Origin: Magnetococcus sp. PR-3
GTDB lineage: Bacteria; Pseudomonadota; Magnetococcia; Magnetococcales; Magnetococcaceae
Assembly (NCBI RefSeq): GCF_036689865.1
Contig: NZ_JBAHUQ010000022.1
Coordinates: 1-64,000, forward strand
DNA: 64,000 bases
Direction: 5' to 3'
Shown here: in pieces, positions 54,413 through 64,000 of the stretch
Position numbering within the stretch: the stretch's first letter is position 1
Layout of the letters: each line of letters opens with the position of its first letter
Translations under genes and position numbers: made by a program
The notes under the pieces: model-generated
What the model saw: only the letters and a program-made list of their open reading frames with translations
Databases searched by the model: none
Told to the model about the DNA's origin: nothing

Positions 54413-55726
54413 TTGAAGCATCTCTACATTAAAACCTTTGGCTGTCAAATGAACAGCTATGACTCTGGCCGTATGGCGGATTTGCTGGCTGAAAGTCATG
54501 CCTTTAAAAGTACGGATGATCCTGAAAAAGCGGATTTAATCATTCTAAACACCTGCCATATCCGGGAGAAGGCAGAGGATAAGCTCTTCTCTGAGCTGGG
54601 ACGTTTACGGCCATTGGCCGAAAAGGGTACCATCCTGGCTGTTGGGGGCTGTGTGGGGCAGGCGGAAGGTCGAACCATCTTTAGCCGGGCTCCTTATGTT
54701 CGCATGATTTTTGGGCCGCAGAATTATCATAAACTCCCCCAGATGATGCAGCGCGCTCTGGATGGGGAGACACGGGTTATTGCCGACGATATTCCCTCAG
54801 TCGATAAGTTTGATAATCTTCCTGAGGTACGTTCTGAAGGTGTGATGGGGCAGGTAACAGTGCAGGAGGGGTGCGACAAGTTTTGTGCCTTCTGTGTGGT
54901 GCCCTATACCCGAGGACGGGAGTGGAGCCGCCCTGTAGAGGCTATTCTTGAAGAGACCGAATCTCTGGCCCGTCAGGGGGTGCGAGAGGTCATGTTGTTG
55001 GGGCAAAATGTCAATGCCTATGCGGGCTCTGACCGTGACGGGGTTGAGCATGACTTGGCCTTGTTAATTCGCCGGGTGGCTGAAGTTGAGGGGATCGAGC
55101 GTATCCGTTTTGTGACCTCACATCCGGTGGACATGAATGACGATCTGGTTGAGGTGTTTGGTGAGATTGATGAATTGGCCCCTTATCTACATTTGCCGAT
55201 TCAAAGTGGCTCAGATGCGATCTTAGAGGCCATGGATCGTGGTCATAACGTTGAAGAGTACTGTGCATGGGTCGATAAAATCCGTGCTGTTCGCCCAGAT
55301 GTCGCGTTGGCTTCTGATTTTATTGTCGGTTTTCCCGGTGAAACAGAAGAGGATTTTCAAGCCACGCTGGATCTGATCACCCGCCTGGGTTTTGATCATG
55401 CCTACTCGTTTAAATACTCCTCCCGTCCGGGTACACCTGCGGCGGATTTGCCGGATCAAATTGAGGAAGCCGAAAAGAGTCATCGCCTGGAGCGTCTGCA
55501 AAGTCTCCTGAATGCGCAGCAGCTTAAGCGTAATCAGGCGCGTATTGGTGAAGTTGAATCGGTGTTGGTCGAAGGTCTGGCCAAAAAGGGCGATGGTGTT
55601 CTCTCTGGTCGTTCCGGTACGTTGCGTAAGGTTAATTTTCCGGGCTCCACCGAGTTGATCGGCCAGTTTGTTGATGTTGAGATTGAAGAGGGTCTGCCCA
55701 ACAGTCTAAAAGGGCGGTTGGTGTAG
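54413..55726 (+). CDS. miaB: tRNA-2-methylthio-N6-dimethylallyladenosine synthase MiaB
   Basis: 437-aa radical-SAM methylthiotransferase. The auxiliary cluster cysteines are C11 (TFGCQMN), C48 (NTCHIREKA) and C80 (GGCVGQ). The radical-SAM triad C154, C158, C161 is in GCDKFCAFCVVPYTRG. A C-terminal TRAM domain ends at FVDVEIEEGLPNSLKGRLV. It adds the methylthio group to i6A37 of tRNAs. The start is a TTG at 54413 with GAGGA 6 nt upstream. It leads the miaB-phoH-HD-ybeY-lnt series. Confidence 0.96.
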   Translation: MKHLYIKTFGCQMNSYDSGRMADLLAESHAFKSTDDPEKADLIILNTCHIREKAEDKLFSELGRLRPLAEKGTILAVGGCVGQAEGRTIFSRAPYVRMIFGPQNYHKLPQMMQRALDGETRVIADDIPSVDKFDNLPEVRSEGVMGQVTVQEGCDKFCAFCVVPYTRGREWSRPVEAILEETESLARQGVREVMLLGQNVNAYAGSDRDGVEHDLALLIRRVAEVEGIERIRFVTSHPVDMNDDLVEVFGEIDELAPYLHLPIQSGSDAILEAMDRGHNVEEYCAWVDKIRAVRPDVALASDFIVGFPGETEEDFQATLDLITRLGFDHAYSFKYSSRPGTPAADLPDQIEEAEKSHRLERLQSLLNAQQLKRNQARIGEVESVLVEGLAKKGDGVLSGRSGTLRKVNFPGSTELIGQFVDVEIEEGLPNSLKGRLV

Positions 55727-55765
55727 CTCTGTTTTCCTTTGGTTTAAGCCTAGTACGAGGTGTTC

Positions 55766-56734
55766 ATGTCCAAAACCACCCATGTGGATCATCTCTCTTT
55801 TCCTGATAATGAGCATGCTATGGCTCTGTTTGGGGATGGCGATACACACCTTCGGCTTATTGAGCAGAGGTTGGAAATTACCATCCTGCCCAGGGGCAAT
55901 GAGCTGCTGCTTAAAGGGCGTAAACGCTCTTTAAAGCAGGCTGTTGGCTTGCTTAAGGCGCTTTATGAAAAACTGTTGGCTGGTGAAGAGGTTGATATGA
56001 CACGGGTGGAAGATGGCATTCGTGCTGTCTTGGAAGATGAGCATATTGAGCCATTGTATGATGGTGATCGTGCCATTAAAACGCCTCGTGTCAGCATCTA
56101 CCCCCGGACCAACCGCCAAGCGCGTTATGTGGATGCCATGCGGGCGCATGATATGACCTTTGCCGTGGGCCCTGCAGGAACGGGTAAAACCTTTTTGGCT
56201 GTGGCTGCTGCGGTTGAAGCTTGGCAAGAGCAGTTGGTTAAACGCATTATCCTGACCCGCCCCGCGGTAGAGGCTGGCGAGAACCTGGGTTTTTTACCGG
56301 GTGATCTGCAAGCCAAAATTGATCCTTATCTGCGACCTCTCTACGATGCGCTGTATGCCATGATCGGATCAGAAAAAGTTGAAAAAATGATTGCGGGTGG
56401 TGAGTTGGAAATTGCCCCACTGGCGTACATGCGGGGGCGAACACTCAGTGAAGCCTTTATTATTTTGGATGAAGCGCAGAACACGACGAATGAGCAGATG
56501 AAAATGTTTTTAACCCGCCTGGGCGAAAGTGCCCGTATGGTGGTGGCAGGGGATATTACCCAAATTGATTTACCCCGCGGGCAGAGTTCAGGGTTGGTGC
56601 AGGCTTTGAAGGTAGTTAAAGGTGTGGAAGGGGTTCATTTTGCACGCTTTACCGCCCGAGATGTAGTAAGGAATGAACTGGTTGAACGTATTGTGCGGGC
56701 TTATGATGAGCACGCACCACGACCTGTTGAATAA
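55766..56734 (+). CDS. phoH: PhoH-like ATPase (PhoL/YbeZ type)
   Basis: 322 aa. An N-terminal KH-like/PIN-linked region (LEITILPRGNELLLKGRKRS) is followed by a P-loop ATPase domain with Walker A GPAGTGKT (135-142), Walker B IILDEAQNTT and GDITQIDLPRGQSSGL. It is a probable RNA-associated NTPase acting with YbeY in RNA quality control. The ATG at 55766 has GAGG 5 nt upstream. It follows miaB closely and precedes the 7TM-HD gene by 174 nt. No PIN domain is present, so it is the short PhoL form. Confidence 0.92.
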   Translation: MSKTTHVDHLSFPDNEHAMALFGDGDTHLRLIEQRLEITILPRGNELLLKGRKRSLKQAVGLLKALYEKLLAGEEVDMTRVEDGIRAVLEDEHIEPLYDGDRAIKTPRVSIYPRTNRQARYVDAMRAHDMTFAVGPAGTGKTFLAVAAAVEAWQEQLVKRIILTRPAVEAGENLGFLPGDLQAKIDPYLRPLYDALYAMIGSEKVEKMIAGGELEIAPLAYMRGRTLSEAFIILDEAQNTTNEQMKMFLTRLGESARMVVAGDITQIDLPRGQSSGLVQALKVVKGVEGVHFARFTARDVVRNELVERIVRAYDEHAPRPVE

Positions 56735-56908
56735 GGTAAGGTGAGGGCTGCAATTTAAGAATTCGCTTGCCCAAGGTGGGGAATGGGAGTAAACAGTGAG
56801 TTATGCGCCCCTTTCCATGGCAGTACATAAGTACTTGCTAAAACGGCTACCGATTCCCACACGAGATCTCATAAGATCGCGGTTGGGAGCAGGGACATAT
56901 TGAGCCTT

Positions 56909-59476
56909 ATGGCTGAAGATACACACAAACCTAGTCCTCAGGATCAGGCAGTTGATGATCGGCTGAGTATCTCTTTGAGTCTGCGCCCAGAACAGAAGGA
57001 GCAAAAACCCTTCTATAAACGGGCTTTAATCGGTCTACGGGAGAGTTGGGCCTGGAGTTGGGGGGGCTTTGCGCTTTTGGTAGGGCTTTTGGCAACCATC
57101 TACTCTCCCAACGCGTGGCATATGCCCCATGTGTTAGAGGTTGGGGAGGTCGCCACCCGTAATATCAAAGCTGAACGGGATATCTTGGTTGAAGATCGCT
57201 CAGCAACCGAACAGCGTCGTTTAAAGGCGGTCTCAGCGGTACCCCCGGTTTTTGACTGGGATGCCAACATGGTGCTCAGCCTGAGTGGTGGCATTACAGA
57301 TCGTCTGGTAGAGCTGCATGGTGCCATGCACGAACTGGCACGTTCTGGTGCCTTGCCTAACCAAAAAGAGCTTGAGTATCAATGGGCTGAGCGCTATACC
57401 TTGCCCACACCCATCCTGCAAGAGCTTCTCAGAATTAGTGGTTTGACACAGGCCCTGCTGGTGGCACGTACCCAGGCGGACAAGCCGCCGCTACCCCCGA
57501 CAATTGAGACGCCGGATCAGGTGGATGAAGGTGAGCGTGCCGCCCATGCTTTGGTACAAGCAACCAAAACTTCCCCCATGGCTCTGTTTGCTCAGCCTAA
57601 AGGTTTAAACCCTGGGTTTGAGCATCTCCAAGCCCGCATACAGACTTGGCTGAAATCCCACACCCATCACTGGGTGGTTGCGGATGCGTCGACCCAAACG
57701 CGTGTACAGCGTAAACCCATTACCTTACACCCGCTGGAAAACCCCAAAGAGTTCCGACTGACCATTCCAGACCGGGTTGTGACCCTGGAACAGCTGGCTG
57801 TGCTCATTCGGGACAGTTCAACCCGCCATCTTTCTGATCTGGACCCCGCTTTACGCATGTGGATTGTGGAGCAGATTCAAGAGTACCTGCGCCCCAATTT
57901 AACCTACAACAGTGCGGAAACCCGACAGCGTCAACTGCAAGCTGAAGAGGATGTTGACCAGGTCTTTTTACGGGTACGCCGAGGTCAGATGGTGGTTCGG
58001 GAAGGGGAAGTTGTTAGTGAAAATACCCAGCTAAAGCTCACGGCCCTTAATAAAGGGGACCTGAATGAGGTGAAGTGGATTCGTATTGCAGGGCTGTGCA
58101 TGACGGTGGCTCTGTTCCTCTACATCGGTCGTCTGTTTCTACTGCGTACAGCAGCAGCTTTTCCAAGAGATCGTTTGACCTTGGAAATTTTGGGAACCTT
58201 GCTGGTGGTCAGCGCGTCGCTTAGCGCCTTTACCTTTGCATTGGGTAAAGGCATGGCTGGGGTGTTCCAGTGGCCTGCCCAGAGTGTGTTTTATCTGCCG
58301 CCTGTCGCGATGGGCTCTGCTTTGGCCTCCTTGATCATTGGGGCTCGGGTCTCTCTACCCGGTGGTACCATGGTTGTTGGTACGGTGCTCTCTTTCCTGA
58401 CCTCACAGTTGGCAGGTGGTGGTTTGCCACTCTTTGTCTATTACATGATTGGTTCTCTGGTCGGGGGCTTGTCATTAAGAACCTGCCGCCAACGTTTTGA
58501 TGTGTTACGCAGCGGCTTAGCCGTTGGGATTGCTCAAATTTTGGTGGTACCTGCTGTTGAGCTACTTATGGGGAATGCACCCTCGGTAGACTGGACTGTT
58601 TATATGGTCATGGCGTTGGTCAGTGGCCTGCTCTCCGGGTTGTTCGCTTTGGCGTTGATCCCGTTGATGGAGTCTCTATTCAACATCACCACCGATTCTC
58701 GCCTTATGGAGTTGGCTGCGGGGGATCACCCCTTGCTCAGAGAACTCTCCATGCGTTCTCCGGGTACCTATCATCACTCCGTTATGATGGGGAACCTTGC
58801 GGAGGAAGCCGCTGAGAAAATTGGTGCCAATCCGCTGTTGGCTCGGGTTATGGCCCTCTATCATGATATCGGTAAAATGGCCAAGCCAGCCTATTTTGTT
58901 GAGAACCAGTCCGGAGCCAACCGGCATGATCAGCTCTCTCCAAGCATGTCGGCCAAAATTATTATGTCTCACGTTAAGGCCGGCATTGCCATGGCCCGTC
59001 AGTTTAAGCTGGGTGAGCCCATTGAGGAGGCCATTCGTACCCATCAAGGAACCTCTTTGTTGCAGTTCTTCTACAACAAAGCCTTGAATGAGGCTGCCAA
59101 GCGTGGTGAAACGGTGGATGATGCCGATTACCGCTACCCTGGGCCCATACCTCAAACCCGAGAGGCGGGTATTCTGATGTTGGCCGATTCGGTCGAAGCG
59201 GCCACCCGTTCTTTGAAGGATCCTGCGCCAGCTCAGATCCAAGCCATGGTCCGGCGTATTATTAATAATAAAATTCGTGATGGTCAGTTGGATGATTGTA
59301 AGTTGACCATGCGTGAACTGGCTGTGATTGAAGAGGCCTTCTTAAGGGTGTTGACCTTAGGCTTTTACCATCGTCGTATTGCTTACCCTGAAATACGCAA
59401 ACCACCCAGAGAGGGGGCCGCTAATGTGCCAAGTCTTGGTGCAGTCGCCGCATCCAGCATGGCCAAGTCTGGATGA
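56909..59476 (+). CDS. 7TM-HD (HDIG) membrane phosphohydrolase, YqfF/PgpH-like
   Basis: 855 aa. It has a short N-terminal tail, one membrane segment (~45-65) and a long extracytoplasmic 7TMR-HDED domain (~70-385). About seven membrane segments (~390-590) and a cytoplasmic HD domain with H652-D653 ([30 protein letters not shown]) follow. Homologous PgpH of Listeria hydrolyses c-di-AMP; the proteobacterial substrate is unknown. The start is unclear: ATG 56909 is preferred, TTG 56900 is possible. The 3' end overlaps ybeY by 53 nt. The phoH-HD-ybeY order is well known in Gram-positives and some deep proteobacterial groups. Confidence 0.9.
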   Translation: MAEDTHKPSPQDQAVDDRLSISLSLRPEQKEQKPFYKRALIGLRESWAWSWGGFALLVGLLATIYSPNAWHMPHVLEVGEVATRNIKAERDILVEDRSATEQRRLKAVSAVPPVFDWDANMVLSLSGGITDRLVELHGAMHELARSGALPNQKELEYQWAERYTLPTPILQELLRISGLTQALLVARTQADKPPLPPTIETPDQVDEGERAAHALVQATKTSPMALFAQPKGLNPGFEHLQARIQTWLKSHTHHWVVADASTQTRVQRKPITLHPLENPKEFRLTIPDRVVTLEQLAVLIRDSSTRHLSDLDPALRMWIVEQIQEYLRPNLTYNSAETRQRQLQAEEDVDQVFLRVRRGQMVVREGEVVSENTQLKLTALNKGDLNEVKWIRIAGLCMTVALFLYIGRLFLLRTAAAFPRDRLTLEILGTLLVVSASLSAFTFALGKGMAGVFQWPAQSVFYLPPVAMGSALASLIIGARVSLPGGTMVVGTVLSFLTSQLAGGGLPLFVYYMIGSLVGGLSLRTCRQRFDVLRSGLAVGIAQILVVPAVELLMGNAPSVDWTVYMVMALVSGLLSGLFALALIPLMESLFNITTDSRLMELAAGDHPLLRELSMRSPGTYHHSVMMGNLAEEAAEKIGANPLLARVMALYHDIGKMAKPAYFVENQSGANRHDQLSPSMSAKIIMSHVKAGIAMARQFKLGEPIEEAIRTHQGTSLLQFFYNKALNEAAKRGETVDDADYRYPGPIPQTREAGILMLADSVEAATRSLKDPAPAQIQAMVRRIINNKIRDGQLDDCKLTMRELAVIEEAFLRVLTLGFYHRRIAYPEIRKPPREGAANVPSLGAVAASSMAKSG

Positions 59477-59927
59477 ACGGATCCAGCAGGTGGTTGAGGC
59501 CACCCTGGAGGCCGAGTCTCTCTTGGCGGATTCCCCTGCCTATGGCTGGCAGATGGATGATCTGGAGGTGAGTGTCCTGCTCACGGACGATGCCGAAGTG
59601 CAAGCCTTAAACGCTGAATATCGGGGGAAGGATAAGCCCACCAATATTCTCTCTTTTGCCATGGAAGAGGATGAGGAAGAGCCTTTTCCTTTGATGGAGG
59701 GGGAGCCTCGTGCGTTGGGGGATCTTATTTTGGCTTACGAAACGGTTGCCCGTGAAGCTGAAGAGCAGGATAAAGCATTTGCCCAACATCTGGCGCACCT
59801 GTTGGTTCATGGAACGTTACATCTGATCGGTTATGATCATGAACGTTCTGATGCTGAAGCCGATCAACAGGAAGCACGGGAAGTGACCATTTTAGCCCAG
59901 TTAGGTCTTGCCAATCCCTATGCTTGA
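59424..59927 (+). CDS. ybeY: Endoribonuclease YbeY
   Basis: 167-aa metal-dependent endoribonuclease with zinc motif [11 protein letters not shown] (H129, H133, H139), [19 protein letters not shown] and LGDLILA. It functions in 16S rRNA 3' maturation and ribosome quality control. The ATG at 59424 has GAGGGGG 6 nt upstream and lies inside the 3' end of the HD gene; an earlier in-frame start at 59379 lacks support. It has an acidic insert (EEDEEEPFP). It overlaps lnt by 8 nt. Confidence 0.94.
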   Translation: MCQVLVQSPHPAWPSLDERIQQVVEATLEAESLLADSPAYGWQMDDLEVSVLLTDDAEVQALNAEYRGKDKPTNILSFAMEEDEEEPFPLMEGEPRALGDLILAYETVAREAEEQDKAFAQHLAHLLVHGTLHLIGYDHERSDAEADQQEAREVTILAQLGLANPYA

Positions 59928-61506
59928 CCCTAAAAAAGATTTATGGATACAGCGTCTTGCAGCAAAACTGCAGGCGCTGTTTTTACATCCAGATGCCTTG
60001 TTGGTCATCGGGGCGGCCGGTTTGTCCCGTCTAGGTTTTCAACCACAAGGTTGGTTTTGGGCCTCAATGGCAGGGTTTGCCTTGTGGTTGGCTGTCTTGC
60101 ACCGTTGCACGGTGAAACGGGCTTTATGGCTGGGCTATCTGTTTGGTCTGTTCCACTTTTCCTTAAGCTTTACTTGGCTGATTGAGTCGCTCTCCACCAA
60201 CAGTGGTGCACCCTGGATCGCCGGTGTACTTGGGGTGGTGGGGTTGGCTGCGGTTGTTGCCATTTATCCCATGTTGGTGGCTGGTGCCTTGGCTTGGTTG
60301 CGTCCAAGGGCGGTTATGCTGCCCATTGTGGTGGCAACACTGTGGGTGTGTGCTGAGTGGCTGCGGGGTTATCTATTTACCGGATTTCCCTGGAACCAGA
60401 GCGGTATGATCTGGATGAACTGGGCAAGCCTCATTCAAGTAGCGGATCTGGGGGGCATCTACCTGCTCTCATTTTTGGCGCTGTTGATGGCGGGTGTTAT
60501 CCGGGTGGTGTTTGATCCTACCCTTAGTGCACGTCTACGCACCCGCTGGTTGGTTGTTATGAGCGTGGTGCTTACGGCGGGGCACCTTTATGGGGAGGCT
60601 CAACTCCAAATATCGGCTGATGAAAAACAGTACCGCATTGCCTTAGTTCAGGGAGGCGTACCTCAACTGAATAAGTGGGATAAGGCGCGGCATGAGGAGC
60701 ATCTGGAGCGCTATCTAGATTTAACCATGGAAGCGGCTGGTCAAGCTGTGGATCTGGTGGTGTGGCCTGAGACTGCGCTGGCCTATTTTTTACAATCCTA
60801 CCCTGCACGTTGGGATCGTATGGCCAATGTGCTCCGCACCCTAGAGGTGCCCTTGTTGTTTGGGGTTCCCCATGCGGTGAAGGGCAAGAGTCACCGTTAT
60901 CGCTATTACAACGCTTTGGCTCTGTTTAACCAAAAAGGTGACTGGATAAAGACCTACCATAAGCACCATCTTGTACCCTTTGGAGAATATGTACCGTTAC
61001 GCGGGTGGTTGCCCGATAGCATCGCTAAACTGACGGCGGGTAAAGAGGACTTTTCCATGGGGGTTGGTCCCCAAGCCATTCCGACCTCTTTAGGGGTGTT
61101 GGGGCCTTTGGTCTGCTATGAAGTGATTTTTCCAGCAGAGGTTCGGCAGCTGGCCAACCAGGGGGTCGAGCTGCTGATTAATGCCACCAATGATGCCTGG
61201 TTTGGTCACTCTGCCAAGACTCAGCATTTACAGATGGCACGTCTAAGGGCCATTGAAAACCGTCTTCCCTTGGTGCGGGTGGCCAATACAGGTATCAGTG
61301 CCTCTTTTGATGCCTATGGACGTACCGTTGGAACCTTACCCTCAAACCAACCTGCTATGGCCATACACACGGTAAACCATGCGCCTAAAGGGGGGAGCTT
61401 TTATCGCCGTTGGGGGGCGTGGGAATTATGGTTTTGGTCGGGGCTGCTGATGTTATCCATCCTGGCGGTACAGTGGGGGCGTTGGCGGCGGTCACACTCT
61501 GGATAA
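59920..61506 (+). CDS. lnt: Apolipoprotein N-acyltransferase Lnt
   Basis: 528 aa. About eight membrane segments flank a nitrilase-fold periplasmic domain with catalytic E284 (WPETALAYF), K348 ([14 protein letters not shown]) and C399 ([11 protein letters not shown]). [17 protein letters not shown] is a family hallmark. It adds the third acyl chain to lipoproteins, confirming a Gram-negative envelope. The ATG at 59920 overlaps ybeY; a TTG at 59908 is an alternative and the Shine-Dalgarno is weak. The corC gene often found between ybeY and lnt is missing. Confidence 0.96.
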   Translation: MLDPKKDLWIQRLAAKLQALFLHPDALLVIGAAGLSRLGFQPQGWFWASMAGFALWLAVLHRCTVKRALWLGYLFGLFHFSLSFTWLIESLSTNSGAPWIAGVLGVVGLAAVVAIYPMLVAGALAWLRPRAVMLPIVVATLWVCAEWLRGYLFTGFPWNQSGMIWMNWASLIQVADLGGIYLLSFLALLMAGVIRVVFDPTLSARLRTRWLVVMSVVLTAGHLYGEAQLQISADEKQYRIALVQGGVPQLNKWDKARHEEHLERYLDLTMEAAGQAVDLVVWPETALAYFLQSYPARWDRMANVLRTLEVPLLFGVPHAVKGKSHRYRYYNALALFNQKGDWIKTYHKHHLVPFGEYVPLRGWLPDSIAKLTAGKEDFSMGVGPQAIPTSLGVLGPLVCYEVIFPAEVRQLANQGVELLINATNDAWFGHSAKTQHLQMARLRAIENRLPLVRVANTGISASFDAYGRTVGTLPSNQPAMAIHTVNHAPKGGSFYRRWGAWELWFWSGLLMLSILAVQWGRWRRSHSG

Positions 61507-61755
61507 GGGGGCGTCGTGTGTCTTGAATGTGTACGTTTATTTACCTGCTGCCTGGTGTTTGCATCTATCGATTTCCGCAAATAAGAGCCTGAACCACGCA
61601 AGATAAAGTATCGATCGTTTTTTTGGGGCTATCCGTGCTTACAAAGCGGTATTGATCTCTATTTCACCTTTTTGAAACTCAGGCAATATGGTACCTTTCC
61701 ATGTTTCATCCCAGCGTGGAAGACGCTATAGAATTCACTGCCATCGGAGGCGTCC

Positions 61756-62634
61756 GTGACTTTCCAGGACCTCATCCTCTCATTACAGAACTACTGGGCC
61801 AATAAAGGCTGTGTCTTGCACCAGCCCTATGATATGGAGATGGGTGCCGGTACGTTCCACCCCGCTACCTTCTTGAGGGTGTTGGGCCCTGAGCCGTGGA
61901 AAACAGCCTATGTGCAGCCTTCTCGGCGTCCGACAGATGGTCGTTATGGGGAAAACCCCAACCGTCTCCAGCACTATTTCCAGTTTCAGGTCATTCTTAA
62001 ACCCTCTCCACCTGAGATCCAGCAGCTCTATTTAGACTCTCTGACGCAAATTGGGATTGATGCCAACAAGCATGACATTCGCTTTGTTGAAGATGATTGG
62101 GAGTCTCCCACCCTGGGGGCATGGGGATTGGGTTGGGAAGTGTGGTTGGATGGGATGGAAGTGACCCAGTTTACCTACTTCCAGCAAGTAGGGGGCATTG
62201 ACCTTAAGCCGGTTTCTGGAGAGCTGACCTACGGGCTGGAGCGTCTCTGTATGTATATTCAGGGCGTTGAGAATGTCTATGATCTGGACTACAACGGTCA
62301 GTTAAGCTATGGCGATGTCTACCAGCAGAATGAGGTAGATTACAGCACCTATAACTTCTCTGAAGCTGATACACAGATGCTGTTTACTCTGTTCACCACG
62401 CATGAGCAGGAAGCGCTGCGTCTGGCCCAGGCTGAATTACCGGTCCCCGCTTATGATCATGTGATTAAAAGTTCCCACTACTTCAATCTGCTGGATGCTC
62501 GTGGGGCTATTAGTGTGACAGAGCGTGCCCGTTATATTGGGCGGGTGCGGAATTTGGCAAAAAATGTGGCTGAGGCATATGTATTACAGCGTGAGAAGCT
62601 TGGCTTCCCGCTGTTGAAGGGGCAGGAGGGCTGA
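61756..62634 (+). CDS. glyQ: Glycyl-tRNA synthetase alpha subunit
   Basis: 292-aa GlyQ, the catalytic subunit of the bacterial alpha2beta2 enzyme. It has [41 protein letters not shown], the class II motif regions [18 protein letters not shown] and [13 protein letters not shown], and [13 protein letters not shown]. It activates glycine and charges tRNA-Gly. The start is a GTG at 61756 with GGAGG 5 nt upstream. glyS follows after 2 nt. It is complete. Confidence 0.97.
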   Translation: MTFQDLILSLQNYWANKGCVLHQPYDMEMGAGTFHPATFLRVLGPEPWKTAYVQPSRRPTDGRYGENPNRLQHYFQFQVILKPSPPEIQQLYLDSLTQIGIDANKHDIRFVEDDWESPTLGAWGLGWEVWLDGMEVTQFTYFQQVGGIDLKPVSGELTYGLERLCMYIQGVENVYDLDYNGQLSYGDVYQQNEVDYSTYNFSEADTQMLFTLFTTHEQEALRLAQAELPVPAYDHVIKSSHYFNLLDARGAISVTERARYIGRVRNLAKNVAEAYVLQREKLGFPLLKGQEG

Positions 62635-62636
62635 TC

Positions 62637-64000
62637 ATGGCAGAGTTTATGTGGGAAATCGGTACCGAGGAGATCCCTGCACGCATGTTGCCTGGGGCAA
62701 TTAAAGCCATCAAAGAGTTAACCAGTGCAGCCTTGAAAGAGGCTGGGCTTGGTTTTGATCGCATACAGAGTGAGGGTACGCCGCGTCGTCTGGTGGTGGT
62801 TATTCAAGATCTGGATGACAAAACGGCAGATCTTGAAGAAGAACGGCGGGGACCCGCTGTAAAAGCCGCGTTTGATGCGGAAGGCAACCCCACCAAGGCT
62901 GCGCAAGGTTTTGCCCGTGGGTGTGGGGTTGATGTTGACCAGTTAGGGCGAATTGAGACCCCTAAAGGTGAATATCTGGCCTATACCATTAAGCAGCCTG
63001 GCCAAACAGCCGCAGATGTTCTGCCGGGTGTTTTGCACACTGTCTTCAAAGGGTTGCCCTGGCCAAAGACCATGCGTTGGAGCGATGGTGAGACCCGTTT
63101 TGTTCGCCCTGTACAGACCATTACAGCCCTACTGGGTGGGCAGCAAATTGAGGTGGAGTTGGCAGATAATGTTCGCTATACCACCGAGGTGACCGGCCAC
63201 CGCTTTATGGGGCAAGGTTCTGTTGCTGTTCAAGACTTTGCCAGTTATCAGCAGGCGATGGCTGATGGCAAAGTGATGCTTAAACTGGAAGATCGCATGG
63301 CTGCTATCCGTACGGGTATGGCCGAGCAAGCCGCGAGTGTGGATGGGGTTGTGGCCCCTGACGAAGCTCTGGTTTCTGAAAATGCTTCATTGACCGAGTG
63401 GCCTGTGGCGGTTTTGGGTAGCTATGATGAATCCTACCTGGAAATTCCACCAGAGGTATTAACAACCTCCATGCGCTACCACCAAAAATATTTTCCTGTG
63501 GTGGATGCCAACGGCCAGCTAAAACCCAACTTTGTGGCCATCTCCAATATGGTAACGCCAGATCAAACCGTTCTGGTTAAAGGTTACCAACGGGTTTTGA
63601 AAGCACGTTTGGAAGATGCTGCCTTCTATTGGGCTGAAGATCGTAAAACACGTTTAACCGACCGTTTGCCTAGCCTGGAGAAGGTTGTTTGGCAGGCTAA
63701 GTTGGGATCATTGTTCCAAAAATCTCAGCGTATGGCCCATCTATGCAGTGCCATCTCAGCCTATGTGGCACCTGAGAAAGCAGCCATTGCTGAAAAAGCC
63801 GGTCTCTATAGTAAATGTGATCTGGTCACGGGCATGGTTGGCGAGTTCCCAGAGCTCCAGGGCATTATGGGAGGGTACTACCTACCCCGTGAATCGGACA
63901 CCGATGAAGTTGCCGCGCTGGCGATTCGAGAGCACTATATGCCTGCGGGTGCTGGGGATGATCTACCAGAAAGTCTGTGTGGGCGCATTGTCTCGCTATC
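62637..64000 (+). CDS. glyS: Glycyl-tRNA synthetase beta subunit (5' part; runs off window)
   Basis: About 454 codons are visible with no stop before the window end. The translation begins AEFMWEIGTEEIPARMLPGA and continues TPRRLVVVIQDL, KGLPWPKTMRWSDGETRFVR and ESLCGRIVSL, all GlyS landmarks. The beta subunit carries HD-like and tRNA-binding domains needed for aminoacylation. The ATG at 62637 has AGGAGG 7 nt upstream and lies 2 nt after glyQ. The C-terminal anticodon-binding part lies outside the window. Confidence 0.97.
   Translation, partial: MAEFMWEIGTEEIPARMLPGAIKAIKELTSAALKEAGLGFDRIQSEGTPRRLVVVIQDLDDKTADLEEERRGPAVKAAFDAEGNPTKAAQGFARGCGVDVDQLGRIETPKGEYLAYTIKQPGQTAADVLPGVLHTVFKGLPWPKTMRWSDGETRFVRPVQTITALLGGQQIEVELADNVRYTTEVTGHRFMGQGSVAVQDFASYQQAMADGKVMLKLEDRMAAIRTGMAEQAASVDGVVAPDEALVSENASLTEWPVAVLGSYDESYLEIPPEVLTTSMRYHQKYFPVVDANGQLKPNFVAISNMVTPDQTVLVKGYQRVLKARLEDAAFYWAEDRKTRLTDRLPSLEKVVWQAKLGSLFQKSQRMAHLCSAISAYVAPEKAAIAEKAGLYSKCDLVTGMVGEFPELQGIMGGYYLPRESDTDEVAALAIREHYMPAGAGDDLPESLCGRIVSL

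Overview
The window reads as chromosomal core sequence from a Gram-negative proteobacterium. LPS and lipoprotein enzymes (LpxD, Lnt), a complete MreBCD-PBP2-RodA wall system, GlnD, a separate-subunit glycyl-tRNA synthetase (GlyQ/GlyS) and a methyltransferase-ComF-glutaredoxin-nitrilase neighbourhood known from alphaproteobacteria all fit. Many TPR/SEL1 proteins, GGDEF enzymes, a DsrE-like sulfur-family protein and the phoH / 7TM-HD / ybeY order would suit a deep-branching, Magnetococcus-like lineage. That placement is an impression from gene style, not shown by any marker here. No rRNA, tRNA, CRISPR array, insertion sequence or prophage gene was seen.

Layout. 0-8.7 kb: OsmC-like protein, argJ, an unknown gene plus mutT, a response-regulator diguanylate cyclase, a BioC/NDUFAF5-like methyltransferase divergent from comF-grxC-nitrilase, and a membrane diguanylate cyclase. 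8.7-11.6 kb: rfbB-rfbA (dTDP-sugar entry steps) and a DUF4126-SHOCT membrane protein. 11.6-18 kb: a TetR / DsrE-like / unknown operon divergent from an SLC13 permease, with a perfect 20-bp palindrome between them; a methyltransferase whose 3' end and downstream hairpin are tandemly duplicated; and a TPR-sulfotransferase. 18-22.4 kb: class II DAHP synthase and glnD. 22.6-30.7 kb: mreB-mreC-mreD-mrdA-rodA, then lpxD, an ArsM-type arsenite methyltransferase and a DUF2064 glycosyltransferase, coupled by short gaps or overlaps. 31.3-36.8 kb: a YcjX/YcjF-like pair and serC, serA. 36.9-46 kb: surface-sugar genes (TPR glycosyltransferase; a five-gene minus-strand CDP-sugar operon; gmd) with cbiB. 46-51 kb: two large secreted SEL1-repeat proteins in tandem. 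51.4-64 kb: pyruvate kinase fused to a ferredoxin domain, rsmD-coaD, miaB, phoH, 7TM-HD protein, ybeY, lnt, then glyQ and the 5' part of glyS, which runs off the window.

The most unusual item is the pyruvate kinase (51.4-53.1 kb) with a C-terminal two-motif iron-sulfur domain, in which Asp occupies the second cysteine position of the second motif. Next come the tandem duplication at 16.04-16.45 kb, the TetR operator and its possible sulfur-related targets, and the arsenic (probable arsenosugar) gene pair attached to the cell-shape operon. Most genes are ordinary and intact. No frameshifted or clearly broken gene was found.
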